NCBI RefSeq assembly: GCF_964355755.1
Contig: NC_092671.1
Location: 4,041,001 to 4,105,000, forward strand
Length of the DNA stretch: 64,000 bases
Source: Antedon mediterranea
Taxonomy: Eukaryota; Echinodermata; Crinoidea; Comatulida; Antedonidae
Direction of reading: 5' to 3'
Shown: positions 13,101 through 26,700 of the stretch, in pieces
Layout of the letters: each line of letters begins with the position of its first letter
Numbering within the stretch: position 1 is the first letter of the stretch
Notes under the pieces: model-generated
Told to the model about the DNA's origin: nothing
What the model saw: the letters and a program-made list of their open reading frames with translations, nothing else
Database searches by the model: none
Position numbers and translations under genes: made by a program

Positions 13101-15430
13101 AAAAAGAAAGAGGACAAGAAGGAGGAAATGAAGAATATGAAGGTACGGATTTATTGCTTGACCGAAGTTTGTTACCGTTACCTATTTATTTGTTACTGGC
13201 CTATTTGTTTGCACAAATACTCATTCGCCTTTAATGTTTTTTGTTGATACGCATCACGTGATTGATTTGCGTGAAATCGATATATTGGTGACGTCAGAAA
13301 AACTTATATAGGTCGCTTGTGAATCGTTAGCTGTTCTGAAATTTATTTCCATCTCACTAAGTTGTGCATCTTCACAAACTAATATACTTCATTGGTTCAT
13401 ATCATTATCTTGTTTGTAGGAATCGGAAGATCTGATGGAATTAATACCACCTCAGATTAAGGAAACGATGCACCATGAACAACATAATGAAGTTAAGCAA
13501 CGAAGAATACTGCCCCAGAATAACCAGAAAAGAAAACCTACATTAACAAGCGAAGTTGAGAAATTACCAGCAATCAAGAAAAATGAGATAAAACGAGAGA
13601 AGACGTTTTTTGTACCTGATAGCTGTTTTGGAGCCGAACAGGTGCATAAGAAAGTAACACCGACAGTACGAAGGAAAACAATGCATGCGCAGATTCTAGA
13701 AGCTAAAAAATATAGTTTATATCTTGAAAAAAAGAGAATGGAACAGACAATGAACCAACGCATGGAAGCTCATCGCAAACACTACGATAAGATTTTACGA
13801 AAGCAACGAAAAGGAAAACAAGTTCGTAGATTCTTGCCAACGAGTAGCGCTTTTTACAAATATTTTTTCGATAGTGATTGCAAACGCCGTGGAAAACACG
13901 TCTATACTAAACAACCGGATGTCAGCATGTCAGAGATGAATTCTGATTGGATGATAGCAAAATGCGCAACACTTCCCAGAATACACGAGCAAGAAGACGA
14001 CAATGAGTCGAGTTTACGACTAAACTGTCAGTTCTCTGTTGTACTTGATAAAGGTGTACAAAAACATCTTGAAATCGAGTCTGGAATTGAGGACAGTCTG
14101 ACGTGTAGCAAACTGTCCTTGAGTGGAGGTCAAAAGGTCGGAACGCAGTACAGCAGCGGATTTTTTAGCAGTCATGAAATTGAAAACTTGAAACAGAATA
14201 ACACTCAAGATAAAACAAAGCAGGATGTTTTCAACAATTCAACTGAATTAGGTAAAATTGTTTAAACTTTGTTCCGACGTGGACTCAACGAGCTCAACTT
14301 AAGTGTGTCGATCAATCACAAGCTCCATGATTTTGGATGATCGCGTCGTGATTGGTCGGCCTGAGTTACGTCCAAATAGATAACATAAGTACACATGATT
14401 GACGTACCGATGCCCTCTCTGTTTCATAAAGCGTTGCGATTCTGTGGCTTAGGTTTTATTATTTGAATCGCTTGCGATTTTTTTTTTTTTTTTATATTAT
14501 AGACCGTCCCAAGAAACTGTACCTTTCATCATCGTTACTTCAGTCCCTGAGGAAACGACCCCAAATACCAGTAGAAGAACCAGACTTCATTGATGGTCGC
14601 CAGCGGGTGGTTTACGAAGCAAAGACGTTACCAATAGAAAGAGCAGTATTCCCTCTAAGAATGACGAATAAGATCATGTTTACGAAAGAACCTAGCAACA
14701 CAGTGGCCGAGTGGGACATAATGAGGTATTTGTATTATTGATATGATAGTAGCGACCTTATAGGTTTTCTAAAGCTTGGTTCCCACTAGAACGTAACGCA
14801 AGCTAGACGTAAACGCAACGCAAGCGTTTTAACCAATGACAAGCGAAGTTATAGACAGTTAGCAATCACAAGCGAATAAGCCATCGCTTGTGATTGGTCA
14901 ATTCACTTGCGTTGCGTTACGTCCTTGCGTTGCGTTGCTAGTGGGAACCAAGCTTTAGGGAACAATAGTGGGAACCACGCTTACATAAGAGGAAGAAAGT
15001 AGGCGGGGAAACAGTTGTACATTGACCATCTTAAATCGTCTGTACTGAAGTGGAGTTTCAATTTGACAACGCGGAAAGCGACAACGTAGACATCTGTGTC
15101 TCCGTTGTTGCAAATTAGAGCAAAGATACCTGTTGCATTTAATTTAATATCTGTGTTTCTGTCGCATCGAAAACACTCAGGTGTGTTTTTGTATGCAAAT
15201 AATCTACATTTCTATGTGGCGTTATCGGTTGTTTTTATTCTGTATGTTTCTGGTAGTATTTAATTCGTCCGTAAAAAAAAATGTTCTTTTAATTTACTTT
15301 TCTCATTAGGTGCAAGGGTAAATCAACATTTGGTGTACTTGAAATGTCGTGGTCTTTGGTTCGATCAAAAGATCTATCTGAATCCGACAGACATCGCCGA
15401 TCCGTTAGGGAGGAGAAAAAACGTCATTAA
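1181..15430 (+). CDS. WDR97/WDR87-like WD40 repeat protein, 33 exons
   Basis: Coding exons: 1181-1300, 1595-1755, 1860-1911, 2095-2198, 2281-2362, 3001-3194, 3409-3533, 3967-4055, 4224-4331, 4756-4851, 5260-5334, 5495-5662, 6093-6320, 6735-6797, 6960-7030, 7149-7278, 7896-7964, 8083-8198, 8359-8475, 8867-9042, 9330-9656, 10127-10212, 10365-10427, 10663-10885, 11293-11396, 11520-11631, 11906-11975, 12063-12234, 12475-12594, 12909-13142, 13420-14251, 14503-14725, 15310-15430. All junctions are GT-AG and the phases agree, giving about 1,676 residues. WD40 blades are visible: GGHGSLQAWKM (about 160), SMDGCIKVWN (about 250), SSKDGTVRVWRLD (about 295), GSDKVVRIWKLD (about 530) and TSDDGLVKIWD (about 640). 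After the propellers come an acidic stretch (about 850-885), a short charged coiled coil (about 1030), a HEAT-like helical block (about 1050-1205) and a Lys-rich tail. Length and order suit the WDR97/WDR87 group, which is poorly characterised and linked to cilia and testis. The exon structure is firm; orthology is inferred. The start at 1181 is the first ATG of the first conserved exon. Confidence 0.8.
1947..2040. mobile_element. MITE family 1, left half only
   Basis: Begins TTAAGCTCTGTCTACACTAT and runs through the TGATATCATC core to ATATGGGC, then stops; the right terminal repeat is missing. In an intron of the WD40 gene. Confidence 0.75.
6491..6630. mobile_element. MITE family 1, diverged copy
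   Basis: Contains both inner arms (CCAAATATGG and CCATATATGG) and the right arm AAAGTTTGATAGTGTAGA; the left end is worn. In an intron of the WD40 gene. Confidence 0.7.
7490..7756 (+). mobile_element. tRNA-derived SINE with poly(A) tail
   Basis: A tRNA-like head with an A box (GTGGCTTGGTGG) and B box (GGGTTCAAGTCC), then a body, then a long A run from about 7735. In the WD40 gene intron 7279-7895. Pol III promoter boxes plus an A tail are the mark of a SINE. Confidence 0.75.
9128..9206 (+). mobile_element. tRNA-like SINE head fragment
   Basis: GCTTAGCTGAATGTTAGA followed 45 bases later by CGGTTCGAATCCCG looks like an A and B box pair. No clear tail. In a WD40 gene intron. Confidence 0.45.
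9778..9928. mobile_element. MITE family 1, full copy
   Basis: Left end TTAAGCTTTGTCTACACTA, right end TTTGATAGTGTAGATAGTGC then TTTA. The arms are inverted repeats, so the whole element can fold as a hairpin. In an intron of the WD40 gene. Confidence 0.8.
11690..11825. mobile_element. MITE family 2, diverged copy
   Basis: Shares the AATTGACCA, GCTTGTGATTGGTCAA and TTACGTCCTTGCGTTACGTC segments with the best copy; the outer ends are worn. Confidence 0.65.
14268..14372. mobile_element. MITE family 2 relic
   Basis: Has ATCAATCACAAGC, GTGATTGGTC and TTACGTCC in the family order, but neither end is intact. It directly follows exon 31 of the WD40 gene. Confidence 0.45.
14770..14958. mobile_element. 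MITE family 2, best copy
   Basis: Terminal inverted repeats AAAGCTTGGTTCCCACTAG and CTAGTGGGAACCAAGCTTT bound a palindromic body of CGTAACGCAA-type repeats with ATTGGTCAA and its complement in the two arms. In the intron before the last exon of the WD40 gene. Confidence 0.8.
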
Positions 15431-15473
15431 GAACATTTAATTAAAAGATTTCCAAAATTCTGAAAGTGTGTTA

Positions 15474-15761
15474 AATAAAAAGTAACTGAAAATGCGGAAA
15501 ATTGTATTGGTTTTCTTGTTTGAATATGTGCAATGATTGCAAACTCATCAAAACAGTAAGTAAACATTTAAATTGTTTTTTTATAGTTATTTGGATTTGT
15601 GTGTGTCCCCTGAACGGAGGTTAGCAGTGTGTTCACATTATACTACTCCTCGTTCATTTTACAGGAAGGTTTGCAATGTTAAAGGGCCAACTGAGACAAA
15701 TTTACTTCTAGGTTGGTCTACATTTTTATGCTCTGTATTTGTATGGCATTGATGAAATAAA
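15474..15761 (+). other. Polyadenylation signals of the WD40 gene
   Basis: AATAAA occurs at 15474-15479, 44 bases after the stop codon, and again at 15756-15761. Either or both may end the transcript. The neighbouring gene on the other strand has its own signal at 15898-15903, so the two transcripts would meet tail to tail in about 140 bases. Confidence 0.5.
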
Positions 15762-15984
15762 TGTTTCTTGGATTTGAATTTAATAGGGGTGCCCTAAAGG
15801 AGGGATTCTTCTACTGTTCTTATGAGCCATCTATTTGTACTTGTGAAAACATTCTTGTAAACACAATTACAACACAGAAGTTAAATTACAAAAACAATTT
15901 ATTCCTAATTTGTACAAGAAAAAAAAATATACTATACACACAAACATTCTTGCATGCACATACAGGCTAGGATCATTCATAAAG

Positions 15985-16095
15985 TAGAGCCCCTATTAAG
16001 GGGACAACTTAAGGACTCAAGAAATAAGGTCCTTAGTTAAAACATATATTTCCTCTTGTTCTAGTTTTACAGGAAAGTGTTCCCTTAATATGGGT
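15985..16095. mobile_element. Tigger/pogo-like repeat copy
   Basis: GTAGAGCCCCTATTAAGGGG followed by ACAACTTAAGG and, 80 bases on, GTTCCCTTAATATGGG; worn copy near the FAM133 3' end. Confidence 0.45.
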
Positions 16096-16671
16096 TTAAC
16101 AAAAGATTGATTCTAATGTATAATCAACTCTCTAAAAACCTAATTTAAAATAAGAAGTTATTTTATCATTAAAAATACACTAAAAAAACAGGTAAACATT
16201 TTGTTTTTATGCCAGGTGTTGGGTAGTCGAGTTACATACATTATGTCGTTTTTAACATTTAGCAGCACATGTTTTAACCATTACAGAACTTATATGGTTA
16301 GACATTCATATACATGATCTGTTGTAGGTTATACATTTCACGACAACAAACGGCTAGACCTGAGCTATTATGTAGAAGTTTATCAAACTCTTAATTTCAA
16401 CATATGTATCACAACAGACCCTGATATAGGTTAACAACTACAAATTACATTTATTAATTATACATGTATTCTTAACCACTGTAGTATTGCATATTACCGT
16501 TTTCTATTATAGATTTTAAAGCATTTACGATCTTAACCTACTTTTGCCTATACTAGACACAAAGTCTGCAATAAATACTCCCTCTTAATTGATTTTTATG
16601 ATAATGAATTAATAACTTCTCTAACGCTCTTACTATAAACTTGCAGGCATAGAAAAACTCAAAAGAGCTGG

Positions 16672-16742
16672 TTCAACTGAGATTCGAACCCGGAAGCATC
16701 TGCCTGATATGCAGACATCATACCATTAAACCACTGGGTCTT
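16672..16742 (-). mobile_element. tRNA-like relic (pseudo-tRNA or SINE head)
   Basis: On the minus strand it reads GACCCAGTGGTTTAATGG, then a good anticodon stem (TCTGC/GCAGA) with loop ATATCAG, then GGGTTCGAATCT. The T stem and acceptor stem do not pair well, so it is unlikely to be a working tRNA. Confidence 0.5.
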
Positions 16743-17203
16743 TTATAATATGTTTCAAATTTATTTGGACAGCAACTTCTTTAACACCCTAAACATTTTA
16801 TAATAACTAGGGTGTAATAACTACACTAGTCATGTTATAACTAGATAATGTGTACAGAGGGGGTGGGGAGGGGTCTGCAAAAGGCACAACCCCCACCACC
16901 ACCTTAGTATAATCACTCATGCGTAACTTTTCTATAACCTCAATCATGCATATTATTAAAAATGAGTTTTTTTCTTCTACAAAATCCACAAGAAAATTGT
17001 ATATATTATTCATCTTTTAGACACAAACTTCTCAAAAATCATTCTGTACAAATTGACTCATTTCATTACGAACATCAAATGCTGATGAACATTTTCAATC
17101 ATATGAAATGCTGACTTCCATGAAAGAGATCTGTAATCATACTTCCATCCGTTCAAGATAATAAAATCAACAGTATTTCAGAGTTTATATTCAACATGTT
17201 TAT

Positions 17204-20427
<3,224 letters not shown>

Positions 20428-20782
20428 AGTCCAATGTTTCCTTTCAACTATGAACTAGTTGTAACGGCACGGCACTTATTAGTGTTTCAAATCAAATATT
20501 TCAATCGAAATTGTAAAAAAAGGTACAGTATAGCTTTTTCATGCCTGAATTCTTCGTTGAATATAGAATATAACAACAATGTGAAGGGCGCCCTCTATCT
20601 GTTTACGTACTTTTTTGGTTTTTTTATACTGCGCCCTCATTCTTTGTACTTGACAGGTTTGTTGGTTTGTGCATGGAGAAAAGAAGAGAATAGCAATCTT
20701 CTCTTCTGAGAATTTTTTTCACAGCCGCCGACCGGGCGTTTTCGTTCATTTTTAATGTTTATTAATACAAAGGCGGTATAAG
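20428..20782. promoter_or_regulatory. Bidirectional promoter between FAM133 and CTNNAL1
   Basis: Only 355 bases separate the two divergent start codons, so the genes probably share a promoter. The stretch holds GCGCCCTCT at 20588-20596, GCGCCCTCA at 20631-20639, a GC-rich patch near 20725-20740 and an inverted repeat AGAAGAGAA/TTCTCTTCT near 20682-20708. No TATA box is evident at a suitable position. Confidence 0.6.
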
Positions 20783-23700
20783 ATGGCTTATGTTGACCGC
20801 CCTGGAGATATGAATGATTCGAAGGCATTAGAAATAAAAACAAAGTCAATTGAACAAACATTGGTGCCGCTAGTAACCCAGGTAAGACAATTACTGTCGT
20901 TTAATTTTCAGAGACCACACAACCAACCGGCCAGATTGGAGCTGAGGAGGCGGAGATGATGGTACACAGGGTAAACACACACAGAAGACACGGGAAGACG
21001 CAGACGTTTGTTGTCTCATCAGCTCACAAATTATTCAGGGCTAGGCCTAGGCTGGCCCAGGCAGCAATCCGCTCATCATCACCACACTGCTATATTAGAC
21101 AGTAATGTTGCAAATGAAAGGCAAATGTAGGTCTATATTATACGGAGAACTGCGAATTGCGGAAAAAGTGTAGGCTATTTATCATTGCGCAAAATTTTGG
21201 ATTTTGGACAAGTCTTATTCCAGGTTTTCTACAACAACGCATCAAATTATTTGTTTTAATTAAGAATCGTTTCTTATAATTGAGAAGTTGGGGTATGATT
21301 TAGTAATTGTTTTCTCCCACGAGAGGGGAGGGACATTGGTAGCCTGTGTAGTAGTAGCCAGATAGGTCTTTATCCCCATTCTACAATCTTTTTAGTTACA
21401 GAGCTTATCGTATCATGGCAAATATTCTTGAACACTATATTTTTCAATTAGGGTTAGGGTCTTGTACAGTGGTATAACAGCTATGAGGGCTCACTGGCTA
21501 AACCCAGTGGCCCTGGACCACTGGCTAAACCCAGTGGCCCTGGAACTTAAGGGGCCCCAGTGCATGAGCAACCACAATGTATCCAGTGTTGGACAGCCCC
21601 TTTGGTGTGCTAAACCAGGGGCCTTTTCCCCCTGTGTTACGCCTTAATGCATACAGTATTTACTAAAAACACTTTACGATAAACACTATTCAGAGTCATA
21701 AAATGGTAGCATTCATTTGTACAAGGTCAAATAACTTTTCAGAAATAAACACAAATATTCATCATAGAGCTTGGTTATTCTAGCGGTAGTAGAAAATTGT
21801 TATCATTATTTTTGAAAATTCCCAGGGTATAAAAAGTCTATTGTTTGATTACAGCCAGTAAACCACAAACAATAAACAGTGATCAAACAACAAACGGTGA
21901 TCAAATAACAAACAGAATTAGCACTATTAATATCACAGTATTAAACTCTGTCTACACTATATTATTATTAGTTTGACAAAAAAAAAGTGTGCAAATATGG
22001 TAGTAGTGATATGACATCATCATGTCCAAATATGGGCACATCACAATTGTTTGTCGCATGAAGTTTGATAGTGTAGACAGAGCTTTACTGTATTAACTAT
22101 TGAACTTTATACTTTGAATTGTAGTACACAGTAATCAGAAGAAAATCTAATTTAAAGAAACCTTTAATTCAAATCGTTAATGTTACTGTACTACTGTAGC
22201 TAAATTGTAATCATGATAAAGTAAGTACGATAACTGTAACTTCTGTATTAAACACATTATTATGAATGTTACCATAAATAGCACTGTATTCTGACTTCAT
22301 ATAAAGGCCAAGGCTGATTTAGGATAATATAGAGAAACTAATCTAATCAGTCAATTAAATAATATTGATAGGTTTCTTCTCATCACCTCTTAGCTTTTAG
22401 GTCAGAAGAGAATTACTGTACAGTCTGGCCTACAGTTAACAGTTAGTAGTCCAAATATAGATTGTAATGAAAATTATTATAGACTTTTAGCGTACACAAT
22501 TTAGGTTTATGGTGTGGATTATTATATAAATCGTAATTAAGCCTCCATTACTTGATAATTAAAGATATTAGGACATTTATATTTTGTACTTTTTAATAAT
22601 TGTAGTTCTAGGAAATATACTGTAAATCCTCTGGGCTGTGATGTTAACCCTTATTAAAAAGTACATTTAAATGAATCATGTATTTTTGTCATAATAAATT
22701 CTTCTGTATTGTTAACACATTTGTAGTGAGTGTACAGTACCTTAGTTAAAAATTTGGTGTGCTGGTTTATTATTTATAATGTGCGCTTATAGTACAACAG
22801 GCCTTGTCTTTTTAAAATTGTAGGTGTGCTACAAATTGCACTCCTCAATACATTCAGGGGTGCTGTAGGTGTGCTGTTTGTACTTTTGTGTGTAGAAGTT
22901 TACCATATTTAGGCGTGTTGTAAATCGCACTCCTCAAGGGCAGTTTAGGAGTGTGTTAGGTGAGTTATCAGACTCGCTCGCCTTAAAAGACCAGGCCTGG
23001 TACAGTTATGAACAATAACCATAGTCAACCCAACCCCTTCATACTTCTTGAATGTACTATACAATCTAAAATGATAAAAATACCAAGTTCAGTCAAGCAA
23101 GTCTCTCTACATTCAACTTTGTTTCTACTGTACATGCATACCAAAACATGATTGGAGTTTCTGATGCATTCTGAATGGACTTGCAAAATTCAAGTTTGAT
23201 TTGGGATTTTGGATACTGCATTACTTCAAAATAGTGATATCTGATGATAATTTAGTTTGTGCAAAATACAATGCTTCATTTGCTCTTTTGCTCAACATCT
23301 GGAGTTTTATTTAACAAATCAGTTGTTGAGCTTTCCAATAGCATTGATCCATTTGTAATATTGTTGTTGGTGGGGATGTACTATAAGTATTCTACATTAC
23401 AGACTGCACACAAGACATGATGTATAATAACCCTTCTACTGCTGTCCCAACACCCTCTAATCTAAAGCTTCGTCTACTGTACATTATCAAATTAGTTTGT
23501 TATAAAAATAAGTGTGATGTTCCCAAATATGGTAGTGATATGACATCATCGTGTCCATATATGGGCACATCACATTTTTTTTTATAGTTTGATAGTGTAG
23601 ACAGAGCTTAAGATCTGCACCAATGGATACTACAATGTCATGCTTGGTCCCAACATTGTGGCCTCTGATGAGTGTGGATATACTGTACATTCTATTCTAT

Positions 23701-26700
23701 ACAGAAAAATGTACACCAAATCATGGCATGCTGTAGTCTAATCAAACCAATAGTGAATTGCAATAATCCAGCCAATCTGGCCTGGCTGATGAATTGAAAC
23801 GGAAAATTTAGCACAAGTTTAATCTTCAAGTCATCATTATTAAAATTCTCTGGGAGTTTAAAATTCCTTCTGCAGTAAACATTTTGTCACGTACAGTACC
23901 ATCAATGAATTTTAAATTAGCAAATTATCAAAAAGGTTAAGTTGAGCTGCTTGATCTCAACAAAATTTATGAAGAAAAAAATATGGGGTGGTAATTTATT
24001 ACTTTTAGTAACGTATGCAGTAACTGTTAGCATGATGTTCAGATAGACCTGGATATCAGAAATTATTGAATTTCTTAAATATAATTCAAACCAATAGTTT
24101 GCCATATTTAATCCATCCCTAGATGTAAAACATTTTGAATAAAACTTAATAATTTATAAACAGTCAAATGTTTGCCCTACTCTGACGTAATTTGTACTTT
24201 ATTCTAAACATTGAGAATACCAATGGTGTACATGGATGCACTTTCATTCATTTAAAATTGAATTTTAAAACTCAATATTTATTTAGCCAATTCAGGATAT
24301 GCACCTTTGATCATTTCTTTTATAAGTGCCGCAATACTGTAGAAATGTTTGAGTATTCAGAGGTTATTTTCATACTACGTACTCTGCAGAATGATCTGGT
24401 CGACTGCTCCCAAAATTGAACTGAAAAGCAATTCAAATTCTCCGTCGAAGTTTTCAAGTCAAAACTAGAAAGCCACTCCGAGAGTGCATACCTCCGCCTA
24501 CTGTAAAATTCTCCTACATGAGATTTCTCCGGTAAAAAAAATATATATATATATTTGTGTGTCTTAATGCTGTTTGTGATTTAGGCTAATTTCATTACAA
24601 GCATGATGTGTATGCAAGTTTGGTGTAATGGTTATGTAACAAGCCTTTCAGTTAACAATAGCTTCAGTTGACTAACAATAGAACAGCAACGCGAAAATCA
24701 AACGAGTGAATTTGAAAAGAAATAGGTTTTTTAAACTACTCGCATAAAAAAACGTGCACATTAATTAAATCAAATTATGTTTTAAAATTACAAATCACAA
24801 ATTATATCTCTTGCCTCTTGTTGAAGTTTTTTGGACAAGTAGTTCTCGAGAAAATGCAATTTTAGTTTACTTTTTACTTTAAGACTGCTCGCCGGCTTTT
24901 TAAAAATTCTTTCCTATCTTTTAACACTAGCAGGTCTGAAAAAGTATACTAAAAAGTGGTCCAGAATTGGGACTGTGGTCCCAAATGGTTCCAAAATTTA
25001 ATGTAATGGTCCTTGACCACATATCTACAGTATCTGTCTATTCATTTTGGTAAAGATCTTGTAATTACTTTTTGAGTAAATCCTGCTAACAAACAAACAA
25101 ACAAACACCGATTACATATACCTCCTTGGCGGAGGTAAATTACAAATAAAACTACTTTTATGTAGTACAATTTTTTTCGTCAAACTATATAAACATTAAT
25201 TAAATAAATCACAATATTTACATAGCTTAAAAACTTTAACTATCACTTTATCAGTATAAACTACAGTGTATGCAGTATGCCTTTAATTTGATTATATAAA
25301 CTTTAAGCACATATTGCAGTTAAATTAAAACTATAATAAGTAAAGGTTGTAGGCAGTTTAAAATCGCTCAGGAATATTGGATTAGTTTTTAAGCCCAAAA
25401 ACCTGGCAAATAATATAAATAAATAATCCAGTGTATGATATAGTTTATTGGGCAATCATTATAATAATCTTACCATATTATTGATCTTTATAAGGATTAC
25501 TCTGGTTCACGAGTTCAGTCTTCAGTGTATTTCCGCCAAAAGCAAAAATTGATTGTACAGCACAGTTTCTTTTTCTTTATTTAAATTTGCACAATGTCCA
25601 TCAGATTTTGACCAGTAGCCTTGTATTTATGGACTTGTAATATTCCTAGGATAATCTGTAATAAAGAAGTTATAATTTGAGAGGAAACTTAAAGGTCAAG
25701 GGTTAATTTTCATTGGTCAATTCTAGTCACTTTTACAGACTTTTATTAACAAAAATTCTGCGGTCTTTTATTATATTACTAGTACAAATAAACAGTACTG
25801 TACTGTCTCCCAAAAATACCATTTACTGTAGGTTAATTTCAAATGGTTCTTTATTGCAGCAGTTTTAGTAACTCCAATCAATGTAAAGAGATCAGTATGA
25901 TGAGTGCTAAATGCAAAAATCAATTAAGCACTAAATAGTAATTAACTAAACTTATCCTTGAACTCAGCTGAACTTTACATTGCTAATTTGCCTGATTTAA
26001 CATTGATTGGTTTTTGTGTCCCAACTACTAGTACCATGTACAGTATACTGTACTACTAACCAGTGGCATGATTGACTCTTTCTTTGATGTGCTCAGCTAA
26101 ATTGGAACACAGTAGAATCCATTTTAAGAAGATACACTACATAATCCAACATTCTGTAGTTAATACTCTGAAGGGTTTCTCCATAATTATCTCTTAATAG
26201 GGCTACCCCTTAATATGGATGTCCCCTTAATATGGATGTCAGAAAGGATGTACAGTAGTGCCAAGTTGAATAGAACAGTAAGGCTTTCAATAAATGAACT
26301 TTTTTTTTCAACGAATACATAATACTGTAAAACACACTAAAAACTAAACTTTTATTCAATACTCTTTGAAAATAACATGATGCCAAATGATGCAAAATCA
26401 ACCAATGAAATTGCAAGTACTGTATCTGACTGTGTGTGTTTTTTTTATATTGTATTGGAAATTTATGAAAGAAATATTGAATATTTTTCAATACCCAAGG
26501 TAAATTATTCAAACGTCTACCTTTGGGAAAATAACTAATTAAAATTGATCACTTCCATCTTGTAAATAACTATACGGTATAGATTTCATTTTTTTGTCAT
26601 CGCAAATGAATAGTATAGTAATGCATTTTTAATGTATTTTAAGGAGCTAATATAAAGGAGAAATTAAAATGTTATTACTAGTGTAATGTTGTAATGTTTT

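Larger units (their letters stand above)
15431..17203 (-). other. Convergent intergenic region, probable FAM133 3' UTR
   Basis: No conserved exon on either strand. An AATAAA on the minus strand (TTTATT at 15898-15903) could end a long FAM133 3' untranslated region. It includes a Tigger-like repeat near 15990-16095 and a tRNA-like relic at 16672-16742. Confidence 0.4.

Noticed and set aside
16672-16742. Functional tRNA gene on the minus strand
   Set aside because: The anticodon stem is good, but the T stem and acceptor stem do not pair and the apparent anticodon is unusual.
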